From Symsagittifera roscoffensis (Eukaryota > Xenacoelomorpha > Acoela > Convolutidae), in assembly GCF_963678635.1 (NCBI RefSeq), contig NC_087066.1:30199301-30263300 (forward strand): a stretch of DNA of 64,000 bases, given 5' to 3'. The number at the start of each line of letters is the position of its first letter. The first letter of the stretch is position 1. The notes below the pieces were generated by a model that worked only from the letters and a program-made list of their open reading frames with translations, had not been told where the DNA came from and did not search any database. A program made the translations under genes and the position numbers. Below, one piece after another: positions 22,585 through 33,449 of this stretch.

Positions 22585-23322
22585 TAAAATCTCCGTTTGA
22601 ACTTCTTTTTTGGCAATAACCTAACACGAAATTTTCGTTAGCACGCGATAATGTTGTACATTCTTATTCTTCAGCTCAAGGACTGGAAAGGAGTCCTCAC
22701 GCCAGAGCAACGGACAAGTCAGAATTACAGCTGGGACAGGGCAAAAATGGTGCCTCGACGAACGACCAACAGTCCGGATATACCCTAAAGGTTCAACCCA
22801 CTCTTTGGCGTCGGTGACAGGGTTGCAGATAGTCAGCCCTACAAGGCTCTAGAAGGTTTAGCTAAAGCGGCCCATACCTGGAGTTAACTAAAGCGCAATG
22901 TACAACCTCAACAAGGGCGAGAGCTTCTTCGTGAATTGGTCTCCCGCCAAAGTGACCTCGCAAACTTGCTAAAACCTGGACTCACAAAGAGCACACTGCG
23001 TTTCTATGATCATGTGGCGAACCCAAATGTACACGCTTTGTCGCATTCTCAGAGGATGAATTTCACAGCATTTTTGAGGCCGGAAAGACGCTCAAAAACA
23101 CGTAAATCAAAAAAATCAATTTTAGAAGATCCTCCAAGCGTCAAAAATTTTCGAAAAATTATCGATCAAAACTCTGGAAAACCTCTGTTAAAAATAGCTA
23201 AAACCAAGATTGTCCGAATTACCGATAACACGTTCATTACGGACATGGGAAAAGTATATAGGAAAAACGGAATTAGTCTAAAACCAAACTTTGATGCTCG
23301 TGAGACATTAATATGCAATTAA
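22585..23322 (+). pseudogene. C-terminal tail of the Gypsy polyprotein, broken
   Basis: The first part (to about 22930) is in shifting frames. The ORF 22936-23322 carries basic stretches (RKSKKSILEDPP) and ends with TAA at 23320-23322. Its content fits the basic integrase C-terminal region; no separate domain is recognised. Confidence 0.5.
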
Positions 23323-24000
23323 ATCATAGATAGTTTTGAAGATCAATCAGATTTTGGGCAAAACTTATAAAAACGAATCAAGAAAAGGATCAATGTAGAT
23401 CAGTTTTTGAACTCAAAATGTGCAAGAAAATAATAGAATTTTTTCGATATTTTGGTCTTTTTGTTTGATCTTTTTTATGCTACACTACGCTATGAATGTA
23501 AAACGAAAAATGACAAGCAAGGAATAAATGCAACAAAATTTCGAAACTGATAAATCTCGAATGAAAAAAATTGATTTAAATCCGTTTAAAACCCCTTAAA
23601 AAATTAAATTCGGACTGAAAAAAAAATGCATTTAAATTGATTTAAAAACGATCTGGATCAATTTTTTTAGCTGAAATGTATCGATCAAAATCAGTCTTCA
23701 TCTTTAGCTGAAATTTTAAATCGATCAAAATCAGTCTTCATCTTTTTTATTTAATCATAGAACTTTTTTCAAACTAAAATCGATCTAAATTTATTCGATG
23801 TAATTTTCTCATACTAAAATTGATCTGAAACCATTTTTGTCAGTGCGGGTAGTCATTATAATTTTTTATTGTTGCAAAAGTAGACCACGAAATCAATTAT
23901 ATTGTCATTACAATCGATTATTTTTGTAAAACACAATCCATTAAAATCCATCATAGTCTTAACATTTTTTTGCAAAATCATTTCTGCGTTACTCACGGCC
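23323..24000. other. Non-coding stretch after the Gypsy remnant
   Basis: It has a tandem echo of TCGATCAAAATCAGTCTTCATCTTT at 23679-23745 (words split here: ATCGATCAAAATCAGTC then TTCATC). GATC-rich short words recur. No gene is seen. Confidence 0.45.
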
Positions 24001-24350
24001 TACTCCCAACCTAAACATACTCAGTTTAACCCCCCTCCTCATTTTGCTCGTTTTCTGCATTTGCCCAAACCCCCTCCCCTCAATCTTTAATGTTTATTCC
24101 TTCGCCCACCCCAATGTTTTTAAAGTTTATCCCAAAACCCAACCCTCAAGTTACACTTTTTTTTATTCCACCCTCCCCCTCCCCCATTTTTTGTCCCGCC
24201 CACGTTCAGTAACGGCTATGGGTGGGGGGGGGGGCTTAGTGTTGGTGTTAAATTTAAGATGATGGATAAACTGCGGAGGGGTAAATTGCATGGGGGAGGG
24301 GGCGGGTGGTAAACTGACGAGGGGTAAATTGTGGAAATGGGTTGTGAACA
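24000..24350. repeat. C-rich then G-rich foldback
   Basis: A C-rich arm (24028-24190, with CCCCCTCC and CCCTCCCC blocks) is followed by a run of about a dozen G at 24225 and a G-rich arm (GGGGGAGGGGGCGGG, GAGGGGTAAATTG). The arms can pair in part, and the G arm has several G-runs able to form a quadruplex. It resembles 48650-48850. Confidence 0.65.
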
Positions 24351-24519
24351 AACCCGATGGATGATACGTACTATAAAAAAATAGAGAAAACTTTAAAAAA
24401 AAAATTTTCTTTTAATAAAAGTTAAAACTTATGAAACATAATACGTAGCATCTGTACGAAACCGAAAATAAGATAACTTCGAAAAAAATTGCGAAATTCA
24501 TAACTTTTTCCCAAAAAAA

Positions 24520-24720
24520 CAATCTTTTATAATGGATTATGATGATAAAATTTTTTTTGATTATAATCCATTTTTAATGGATTATAATTCATTATCGTCG
24601 ATTGTAATGAACTATTTTGATTTAGAAATTGATAGAATTGTAACTCATTTTTGATGGATTATAATCAATTGATTTTGTAGTTTTAAAGATACTGACTATA
24701 AAATAACACTATAATCGACT
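24520..24720. repeat. AT-rich cluster of GATTATAATCCATT words
   Basis: Words of the ATGGATTATAAT / ATTATAATCCAT type are repeated in both orientations. Related words occur in 41320-41530, 45150-45390 and 45700-45860. Confidence 0.5.
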
Positions 24721-24769
24721 ATTATTCATGAAACTCCAGCGCGGGTTGTGGTTGATGTACACACGTGAA

Positions 24770-25640
24770 GATCCCGGGTTGAGTCAAGACTTATTTTTTT
24801 TACTTTGCCGGTCGAGCTGATTTTCATTCCGTGACCAAAATTCATACTCTGAATGCGATTTTTTAATAGCGGTCAAAGTCTGGAAGTACCGTATTTCGGT
24901 CGCGATGGTCTTGAAAATTAAAAAGTTAGTCGCGATTTTGTCGAAAAGTTTGTCTAGCCATTGTACTTTTTCACTCAGATAGACTGGAATTTTTACACTA
25001 CTCGGCTCATGCTGTTATTTTTGTGCAATAACATTCGGAGCTAATTTAGCTGATATCTAGAAATTAATTGCAACATAATCGAAAAACAAAAAAAATTGGA
25101 AAACTAGGCACTTCCTGGTCAAAAATTTGTCGCGAGATAGTAAGAAAATTTTTCTCTGTCGAACATAGTCCAGACATAGATGACTTGGGTCGAGACCGTA
25201 AAAACATATGGAGCCTGGGTCGAGACGCTCGAAACCTACAAGTTTTTGGTCGAGTCGCTCGGAACATAAGTCACGGTCCTTGGTCACATCGGTAGCAATT
25301 AATTGCCTTTTGGGCGCGCCAATCGCGGTAAATTTTCTTTTGAGTGCGCCGGTCGCGATTAAGATTCCTTCGGTTGCGCCTGTCGCGGTTAGTTTTCTTT
25401 TGGGTGCGCCGGTCGCGGTTATTTTTCCTTCGATTGTTCCTGTTGCGCCTAATTTTCCCTCGGTCGCACCGTTTGCGGACACATTGCCTCGGTCTGCAAG
25501 ACTGGACATACCGAGTTTTGGTCGCAACCGTCTGGTCATAAAAGCACAACCTCGACCCAGGAGGAGGTAAAGTTGATAAACAATGAATTAATTTATAACA
25601 AAATGTAGAATCACGAGCTAATTTTCACCATCAAATCATA
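24770..25640 (-). repeat. Repeat R1, copy B, with expanded minisatellite
   Basis: Six to seven units of about 30 bases at 25285-25480 alternate TTCTTTTGGGTGCGCC and TTCCTTCGGTTGCGCC forms around GGTCGCGGTTA. This is about three more than copy A. On the minus strand the units read in one frame as a repeated decapeptide of the form GATEGKLTAT. The ORF 25539-25057 (160 codons) spans all units and continues with a second charged part (SERLDQKLVGFERLDP). A decayed transposon ORF is possible; no family is recognised. Confidence 0.65.
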
Positions 25641-26072
25641 CAATGGGCTATCACTCTTGTTTTCTTGCGTGTTTTTTTTTTGTGCAAAAGGTTTCTTGCA
25701 CACTAAAGGGTCCCTAAAACACAGATGGAGCCTTTTACGAAGACATATCTTTCTGACCTGCTTACGCTTTGCTTTCATAAATATCAAAAATGTATGTTGT
25801 ATCTATGTATTTACGAGCAGTTACCGTTTTCTTGTATTTGTAAACACCAGCTTTGTTTCTCCATCTGAAGTAAGGTATTCACTAAGTTGAAAAAGAAACT
25901 TTACACTATTTGTAACCATCACAAGTTATAAATGAACTATTCAGGCAATTTTACATGCGGTATGAGTTTAAATTTTTTTAAACTTGTTGAAAAAAGTTGA
26001 TACTAAAAGATTAACTGTTTTTTGTATACATGTTGATAGCGATCACAAGTTCGCTATATTCGCAGTCTTACA

Positions 26073-26363
26073 ATGAAGTGGCTCATTGATTTCCTCTTTG
26101 CGGCCCATTTGCTGTCCATTTTATATGAAGTAGAGAGTAGTGTGTGGCCAGTGCGAAGAGTGAACTGTCAGAAGTTGAATGAGGTGAAGAAGATGACGGG
26201 GCCAGAGAGGATGGACTGCTTCATGGACCAGAGCAGGAACAAAGAGGGCTTCAAACAGTGCATCTATGAGTCACAGCAGGCCAGCGATCGGCATTCCATT
26301 AACCGTGTTACACTTCAAACTGAAGTGTTAGGAGGCTTCGATGTTAGACAAGCATATAATTAG
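26073..26363 (+). CDS. Small secreted protein X, copy B
   Basis: The ORF has 96 codons and is a near-identical paralogue of 14796-15086. It keeps the signal peptide (MKWLIDFLFAAHLLS), the three cysteines and the C-terminal half. The changes are H to D at residue 6, T to S at residue 23 and N to D at residue 91, plus two silent changes. The upstream 60 bases (GTATACATGTTGATAGCGATCAC) are also kept, so promoter or 5' leader function may be shared. Whether it is single-exon is not settled; a CGCAG just before the leader could be an acceptor. Confidence 0.72.
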   Translation: MKWLIDFLFAAHLLSILYEVESSVWPVRRVNCQKLNEVKKMTGPERMDCFMDQSRNKEGFKQCIYESQQASDRHSINRVTLQTEVLGGFDVRQAYN

Positions 26364-26691
26364 AAAATTTTGAAGAAAAAAAAACATCTTTTCCAGCAGC
26401 ATTTTTCTTGTTTTTCTAAAAAGTTGGCCAGAAAAAAGTATTCTTCGGTTCTACAAATTTTTCATACAAAAATTTTTGTTTCAACTTTCAAAGATTTCGT
26501 AATTTTTGGTCACATTTCGACTTTTTCACTAGCGGCATTTCTGGCGGCACTTTTTCTGTGATCGGCATTAGAGGCACTTTTTTTGTAATCCGGCTCCGAG
26601 TTTGATGCAATTTAAATTGAAGTGAGGAAAAAAATTATACCTTACCTTATCACTAGGTTAGTGCAAAACCGAAAAATGATCAATGAACGAT

Positions 26692-26737
26692 AAAGGACAG
26701 TCAGAACATTGAGGGTCTTGACCTGATACAAGCAGTC
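26692..26737 (+). repeat. Small hairpin-bearing dispersed element, copy 4
   Basis: It is the same as 15385-15432, being in the duplicated segment. Confidence 0.5.
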
Positions 26738-27959
26738 AATTAAACTTATTTGATTGATATTTCAACTGAATATTTCAGCTCCCACCTCATCTAATGAATA
26801 GCTGAAATGATAATTTCATTGATTAAAATTTGGAATTTCATTATCAAATGAATATCATCAAATGATATTGAATAACAAAGACCTATTTTTTTTCTACAAA
26901 AATTATAATCAATAAAGATAGCCGGTTGCTGTGCAACTAGCTTAGAATATTCAAACCACATGCACTAAAAACACTTTTGATAAATGTTTTTTCTTTTTTT
27001 CAAACTAGTTTCATTTTTGTGAGCGATGTGATAAGAGCTATACAAAAAGCAAAAAGTTAGTGAATCAAATATAATCGACAGCGTTTGTTTTCAAAAATCG
27101 AATCAAAAATACAAAAGAAAAAAGATCAAAGTCATAATGTTTTTTCTAATTTTATTTGGTCATTAAATTTTAATTTTTATTCGAGAAAATCGTATTGCCA
27201 AGGAAACATTTTTTTTCGTGAAATAAAATTTTCTGAGCCTATTTTCGATTGCTATACTTGCTTGAAGTTTGACTAAAACTCAAAAACTTTGAACCGTTTT
27301 TCTCTCAAAACTGGGAATTTTTTAAAATTTATTTCGCTAAAATCCTGACTTAAAGTTCTTGATGATGATAAAAAAGTCGACACACTCTTTCGATTTTTGA
27401 TGCCTGATTTTGCACGGAAAACGAAAAAAAAACACAAACTCGAACTCAAATTTCGTCGCCATTTTCGTAGGACGGAGCAATAAACATTAGGACACTTTTT
27501 TTATGCGTGTTTCCATGATTTTCTCTATGATGACGAACGCGTGCGCTCAATGCCCATCATTTGTGGTTATTTGAGCTGTTATTGTGGTTTTTTGGGCAGA
27601 TAAAGGTCAAAAAGTCATTCAAAAATTTTATTCTAAATATTGTTGAAGACTATTTCAAGGTCTCGCATTATATTTATTCATTACAGTTTTTGCACCATGA
27701 CTTTATGGTTTTCAATGCATTGAACGAAATGCTCTTTTTCGCTCCATGATCTTCAATTTAAATATATTTTTAACAATTGGCCACTATGTGAACTAAGTGA
27801 TCGTGTCAATCAGATCTTCAGATATTCCGTGTTTTTCAGATTTTTTTCTGATTATTTATAAGAATCAGTGAGCGTAATCAAGACACTTACATAAGTAGAG
27901 TGGAAATTTTTCAAGGAAATGTCTTTGAAATTCGGTTTTTTTAACAATTTCTCCCCGAA

Positions 27960-28110
27960 CTGGCAGTTTATGTAATCTAATTTTTGTTTGGTCAAATTGC
28001 CATGAAAACTGCCATCTGATTCTTTTTCTCTTCTGGCAGCTTATGTAATCTAATTTTTGTTTGGATTGTCAAATTGCCATGAAAACTGCCATTTGATTCT
28101 TTTTCTCTTC
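27960..28110 (+). repeat. Tandem duplication private to copy B
   Basis: Two units of 73-77 bases (TGTAATCTAATTTTTGTTTGG ... CCATGAAAACTGCCAT, given as anchors only) follow each other, where copy A at 16650-16735 has one. Confidence 0.8.
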
Positions 28111-29673
28111 ACAATCACATAAAGTCCAAACAGAAACTTTGGTGACATCAATAGTTTATTTTCAAAAAGGATCTCTATACCGAGTCGGGAGATACGGTAA
28201 AGAGCCTATTTTTGTACATGCTCATATTTGATTTTGAACAGTTTTTTTTATGATTTTTTTAAATTTGTTTAAACTTAATTTTTTTTTCTTAAGAAACAAC
28301 ATCACGCTGGTAATTAGAAAACCAAATTGCGCTCAACAATTATTAATGAGTTCAATGTTGAAAATTAATTTTATGAGTCATCGTATGCCCTATAAAAATT
28401 GTGATCGGCATCTGGTTTGGATAGGGGATTTTATTTTTCAGATTTCCCAGGGGAATAAAACTTTTCTCTAATAACCTTGTTCTCTCAAATTCGTTATCAA
28501 AAAGTGTCAATTGTAAACCAAATACCTATTAAATATTTGAAAACAAAAAATATCAAAACACAAAAAATTCCGACCACAAAAAACTTACTTTATTTTGCAA
28601 AATCTGATGATTACTTTGTTCACAGCTGAAAAAAAGACTAGAAAATATGTAAATTTTGCATATTTGACAACCGTTTTCAACAAAAAAATCATCTAAAAGC
28701 AAAAAAAGAGACATTTAAGAAATTTTGTGCAGAATTTTTTTCAAATTTTCTAAGAAGGCGTTTTTAGAGTAAATTAGTTTTTTATGTTCCAGTTCCGTTT
28801 AATAGATAAGTTTGTTCACTTTATTTGCGCAAAATTGGACCTAAAATCAGAAACTTTTAATCGGTTTTTCTCTATATTGAGGATTTTGTTTGAAAATTCT
28901 TTAATAGGGTTCTGATCAAAAGTGCAAGGGTTTTAATCGAATATATCTTGCGTCCTTTTCGATATTTTTTGGGACTTGATTTTGCGTGGTAAACAAAAAA
29001 AAAACTAAAACACGACCAAATACAAAGATTCTCCACGTTTTCAGTAGTACAACTATTGCAAAAAACCAAATATCAGTGTTAAGTATTAACTAGCCTTTTT
29101 GCTTAAAAAGTTCAAATAAGCTCCCTTTGCGAAAGAGTTAAATTAGTATGCTGTACATACTATACAGAGAGACATTTTTTTATTAGTAGTAATGAACTTA
29201 GTGAGTACTCTTATATACGTCTTGAATATATTTTTTCAGTTAACAAAAGTTTAAAAATTGCTCACGCTCAGTTTTGATTTTTCGTTTTTTGACTTTTGTT
29301 TGACCTGATTTTTTTTAAATTCACCTAATTTTTTAAAGGAAGGCAAATCACACTATTAAACAGCAAAAATTTGAATGTCACTAAAAACGTGGTCGACTTC
29401 TAATGTCAAACATGGAATGCAATTATCATATTTTCCAGCCAAATAAAAGCTGCTTTATTGATCCAGTTTATCAAACTGGGCGCTTTTATGAATGGATGTC
29501 AAACATGAATTGTCTTTGAAATTCAAAGAGCAATTTTTCTTTGAAATTCGAAATTTGAGTTTTTTCAAAACAAGTATTTTTTTTTCTGTTTCCTTGCGTT
29601 CATTATTCTTTTTCAAATGTCAGCTGGCTATGTTTCAATACTTTTATCCCATCATAAAGCGTTTTTTTTGTGA

Positions 29674-29692
29674 GCACAATCATGTTCCGATC
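29674..29692 (+). CDS. Candidate first mini-exon of gene Y, copy B
   Basis: It matches 18408-18426 with one silent change (TCG for TCA) before the donor gtaagta. The phase problem is the same as in copy A. Confidence 0.33.
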
Positions 29693-29776
29693 GAAACGAA
29701 GTAAGTAATTTGCAATAAGAATACAAGTTTTGCTAAAGGCTTAGATAATTTTGAAAAACGTTCATCGCTGACAAAG

Positions 29777-30115
29777 GCCGCATATCAACTCGGCTACGAG
29801 AACTGGAATCACAAAGAAGAGAAAATGAAAATGATGCGGCCCAGCTTCATCAAATGTCTCGAGTCCAAAAATGCTTCTGTTCCCGAACTGAAAGAGCAAT
29901 ACGAGATGGAGGCAAAGTATGACAACATGAGACAGAATCCACCCACGCCTGGACCGACTCCGGATCCAAATGCATGGCGAGAAGAAGCGATACGAGACAA
30001 GTATCACAAGAAAAACGAAGGCAGCAAGCTCTCTCTCAATTTCCAGAATTTAGTTGCTACTCTCAGTGGTGCTGTTCTAACCAACACTGCAACCATTTTT
30101 CATTTTCAGCTTTAA
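29777..30115 (+). CDS. Gene Y exon, copy B
   Basis: It is the paralogue of 18511-18849 and identical in protein sequence until the last 25 residues. There Y to N and Q to H differ (NFQNLVATL, IFHFQL). It shares the acceptor CAAAG, the Pro-rich linker NPPTPGPTPDPN and the stop TAA at 30113-30115. The CTCTCTCTCAATTTCCAG inside the 3' part looks like a strong acceptor but has no donor partner before it, so the real 3' structure is uncertain. The function is unknown. Confidence 0.7.
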   Translation, partial: AAYQLGYENWNHKEEKMKMMRPSFIKCLESKNASVPELKEQYEMEAKYDNMRQNPPTPGPTPDPNAWREEAIRDKYHKKNEGSKLSLNFQNLVATLSGAVLTNTATIFHFQL

Positions 30116-30329
30116 CGTGCCGTCAAATTGTAGCTTCAAGCCGTGTTATTACTTATAATAAACTAATCGTGCTACTTTTACTTCGGTTGTTGCACTGGAA
30201 TTGATTACGTAACCTAAGAACAGCTCGAACTTATCAACTTTATACCATAAAAATGTTTTCATCACTTCAATTGATTTGATTTTAGTTCAAATTAATAACT
30301 TTTTCACCTGCTGTTTTTTCCTCATTTAC

Positions 30330-30640
30330 TGGTGGCAGGCATGTGTGCTCCTGCCATGTGTGCTAGTATGGTGGCCAATCAGGTGAAAATTGGCCCCAAA
30401 TTCAGTGTTGAATTTAGGGCGAAGGAGTCGAGTATCCTCTGGTTCCTGATACCCTCAGCACATAAACGGTCTTCCATTAAGTACTGTTTTACGATATCCA
30501 GTTTTGGCTGTAGAATTTTCCAAAAACTGCCCAATAGCCGCATGTTTGCCTCATTTTTTCTGCTCCCTTTCATGATTTCTAAATCCTGGCCACACAAATT
30601 CACTTGCGGTGCAACAATATTGGCCAAAAAAGGTTGACAA
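30330..30640. repeat. Conserved block near the right end of copy B
   Basis: It is the counterpart of 19085-19306. Both strands are open. The minus-strand reading (EANMRLLGSFWKILQPKLD) is protein-like, but between-copy changes are mostly replacements, so I do not call a gene. AATCAG|gtgaaa at 30380-30382 could be a donor on the plus strand. Confidence 0.4.
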
Positions 30641-30660
30641 TTTTGCCTGTTTCGCTTTAG

Positions 30661-30846
30661 ATTTTTACTGGCGTTTTACAAAAAATGGTAAACAAAATTG
30701 TTATCTATGATTTTGATGAGCATCCGATGAATTTGTTAAAAAAAACAACCGGTTATGTCATTCCGGCGTCGATTCATACGTTAAAAGGCTTTCGAGGAAA
30801 AGTCTACTTTCAGAAAGAAGCTTGGGCAAAAAGAGCGCCTAAATAA
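30661..30846 (+). CDS. Probable terminal exon, 61 codons, unassigned
   Basis: A pyrimidine-rich acceptor (TGCCTGTTTCGCTTTAG) ends at 30660. The frame then reads 61 codons to TAA at 30844-30846, with protein-like content (VIYDFDEHPMNLLKKT, GKVYFQKEAWAKRAPK). An internal ATG at 30685 could start a 53-residue protein instead. Two AATAAA signals follow within 30 bases (overlapping the stop, and near 30866), fitting a 3' end. It is too short for usual ORF filters. It may be the last exon of gene Y or of the X/Y transcript. The equivalent in copy A lies in the N gap. No family recognised. Confidence 0.5.
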   Translation: MFTGVLQKMVNKIVIYDFDEHPMNLLKKTTGYVIPASIHTLKGFRGKVYFQKEAWAKRAPK

Positions 30847-31919
30847 ATCAGAAAGTTCATAAAACAAAATAAAAGTTCAGTTTATTGTTGTAGATAAGCA
30901 GCAGCTATATATTGCAATTGAGAAACTTACTGAATTAATCGAAACTCGCAGTGTCGAGATTTGAACAAATATTGAGATGCAGCGTGAGCTGCTGCCTATC
31001 TGGTACAACACACAAAAAAAATTTGAACAACACACAAACATTTGAAACAATTTTCACGCTAACACGCGATTTTTACTTTCCAATTTACTTTCCGATTGTT
31101 CTAAAAAATATATTGCACTAGTGCTTTGAATAATGCACTAATGTCGCAATGAATGACACAAAGGTAAAATTTCTTTCCAAAAAACCACTGTGAAAATTTA
31201 GATTGTGAAAACTATATCACAGCTTCAATAAATAGGCAAAATTATCAACAAAATTTTTCAATCAAATTTTTTTCACTATGATACCCTAGCTCGATTTTAC
31301 AAGTAATTCATTGAACCAGTTCTACTGTACGGTGTTTTGTTATGTGGGAATCTAAATAGATTTAAGAAAAAATGAGTGTTCGAATGCTAAGGTTAAATTT
31401 GAGAAACAAATATATTACAATAACTTAGAAATAAAAAATATATAGTATTTACAAAATGATGGCTTAAAGTAAGCTTCGGACATTCAAATTGTTTTGGCAT
31501 CTAAATAAAAATAAATTCAACATGTATACATTATGATTTGGAATCCACTCTGAATAACTATAATGAATAATTATAAAATCTGCATAATTTTGTTACCAAC
31601 TTTTTTCAAAAATTCATGCAAATTCTGCATCACTCTCGGTCTGCCCGATTTTCAAAAAATGCACACATTTACTACCTCTACATCCCCCAGGCAAATATTA
31701 AGGTTTCTATTATTGTGCAAACACATACTCCACATTCAGATTTCGTTTGTATGAAAACCCGTTAGTCAGTTGAAACTTGATGTTTTTTTTTTAAAATTTC
31801 TATCTTATTAAGCTCGACACTGAAACCTGGAGAACATTACCCGTTTTGAAGCGTAAAAAAGTTTTACTTTCCAGTGCTTTTGGAAAATTGAGTAAAAAAA
31901 AAAAGGAAAACTAAAAAAT
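30847..31919. other. Non-coding stretch
   Basis: It opens with a likely 3' UTR (AATAAA near 30866). After that it is AT-rich without a supported gene. Confidence 0.45.
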
Positions 31920-32175
31920 TTTGTGTGAAATGCGACTAAATTAGCAAATAGATACATTGGGGTTGCCAGTTGTCGTATGATCGGTTCAACATTTTTATCT
32001 AAATACTTCAATATAAATTCATCAACGGATGTCCGAGGTCATTGGACTCGGGCATGCAAAAATCTGGACTCCTCGAATACCCCTGGCCCCAGTGGTAACG
32101 GATCCCAGAAGGGCAATTAGTCATTTTCGAGCAGGTAACTAGCGGTTTGAATTGAACCAAAAATTAGTATGGTAA
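31920..32175 (+). repeat. Direct repeat R4, copy 1
   Basis: It matches 33450-33705 over about 255 bases with few substitutions. Both copies run from TTTTGTGTGAA to AAATTAGTAT and contain TTGCCAGTTGTCGTATGATC and GGATCCCA. It could be an LTR pair or a simple duplication; neither end is a convincing TG...CA. Confidence 0.85.
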
Positions 32176-33449
32176 CTAAAATTGAAAATAAAATACTAGT
32201 ACTAGTATACATTTTTCCGTGCTTTGTTTTGATCAGTCAATCAAACGAAACAGAAAGTAAATACCGTGCGCTGACATGAATTTTTTCCCAAAAGGTGTAT
32301 GTTTTTCATATTTTATCACGTATTTTAGTCCAGATAAGCAACAGCTTATGTTGAATCTCAAAAACGGTTCACATCTCGACATCGCCTGTCTAGATTTGTC
32401 TCCTGACTTTTCTCGATGCAACTTTTAATGGTTGTTTATCAACTACATAAAAAGATTTAATTAGTTTCATTACACTAAAGGTCTGTTATGCCTAAAAATC
32501 CAACCATCTGACTAAATGAACTACAAAGGAAACGTAAGAATCACTGATACCTAATTTTTTTATTTAAGGTTTACATAGATCATAAGCGTCATTCGTGTCG
32601 TTGTCTTCTATTCATCTATTGAAATTGCGCTGCATACGAAACGTACCAGTCACTGATTCCAATTTATTACTTTTTTTTTGAAGTCATTGATCGAATTAAA
32701 CATTATGAGGGCAAACTCTAAAGTTTGTGACTTGTAAGTGGTTTCGGTCGGCAAAAATCTTTTTGATCTTACTATCTTCTTTCGTTTTCTTTCAACGTTC
32801 CGACAAAACTTTACATGATTTAAAGACTTGTCTCTCTGGTTTGCAGAGACCTACATTGTATTTTGTGCACATTTTGGCCTCCTAATGAAAAAGATTTACT
32901 CAGCACATTACAAGCAATTGAATAACAAAAGGTTCCATAGACAGAGTATTATAATAGTAAAGATAGTCTACTTTAACAAACCTTACTGAATTTTATTTTT
33001 CTTAAAACACTATTTGACTACAATTCCATGAAAGTTTTTTTTTGTCCTATCAAGTCTATAGTTAAAAGCAACAAAAACTAATCAGAGCAATCTGGAGCTA
33101 AAAGCAACGAAAAAAAATAGGAGCATCAGTATTACCCTATGTGAAAACCATATCGATTGAATGTGTCAAAAACAGCTGCATAATTAGTCCGCTTTCATAA
33201 ATGCAATTGAAATTGTTCCTTCAAAAACGAGAACGTTCAAGAAAAACTTATAAGAACGAGTCTTTTTGAAAACTTCCCATAACTGCGTTCAAATTGGATT
33301 TAAATTTATAAGAAGCATCAGAGAAGTTTATGAGCAGCTGACATCAGAGAAATGGATATCGAAATGTTTTATGCGTCATTTTCTCGCAAATAATTTTTCG
33401 GGAAAAGCTTGAAATCACTGTTGATCGTATGATTATTTAACATATTCAA
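32176..33449. other. Sequence between R4 copies
   Basis: About 1.27 kb of AT-rich DNA with no transposon-like ORF. A non-autonomous LTR element with a non-coding interior is possible. Confidence 0.4.

Larger units (their letters stand above)
20470..23322 (+). mobile_element. Decayed Ty3/Gypsy-type LTR retrotransposon, internally deleted
   Basis: The order Gag, zinc knuckle, integrase zinc domain, integrase core and C-terminal tail identifies a Gypsy-type element. The reading frame changes at least four times and has stops. Protease, reverse transcriptase and most of RNase H are absent: the junction falls at about 21690-21780, where the nucleocapsid end passes directly into sequence resembling the RNase H/integrase linker. 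No LTR pair is seen. It lies between the two segmental copies. Confidence 0.85.
26364..29673. other. Non-coding part of copy B (intergenic or intron)
   Basis: It is a diverged counterpart of 15087-18407. It includes a hairpin-bearing element copy at 26692-26737 and a private tandem duplication at 27960-28110. Some 30-100 base stretches at 28.5-28.75 kb are deleted relative to copy A. Confidence 0.6.
24770..30660 (+). repeat. Segmental duplication, copy B
   Basis: It is collinear with 13146-19306 (see there). It is the more complete copy at its right end and lacks the R7 insertion. Orientation is direct, with a distance of about 11.3 to 11.6 kb. Confidence 0.92.

Noticed and set aside
25208-25570. 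120-codon plus-strand ORF across the R1 minisatellite
   Set aside because: Any 30-base repeat keeps several frames open. The minus frame extends further and is shared with the third R1 copy, so the plus frame is not favoured.
30379-30627. 82-codon minus-strand ORF in the conserved block of copy B
   Set aside because: It reads like protein, but copy A differs mainly by replacement changes and its upstream part is cut; no start or splice support.
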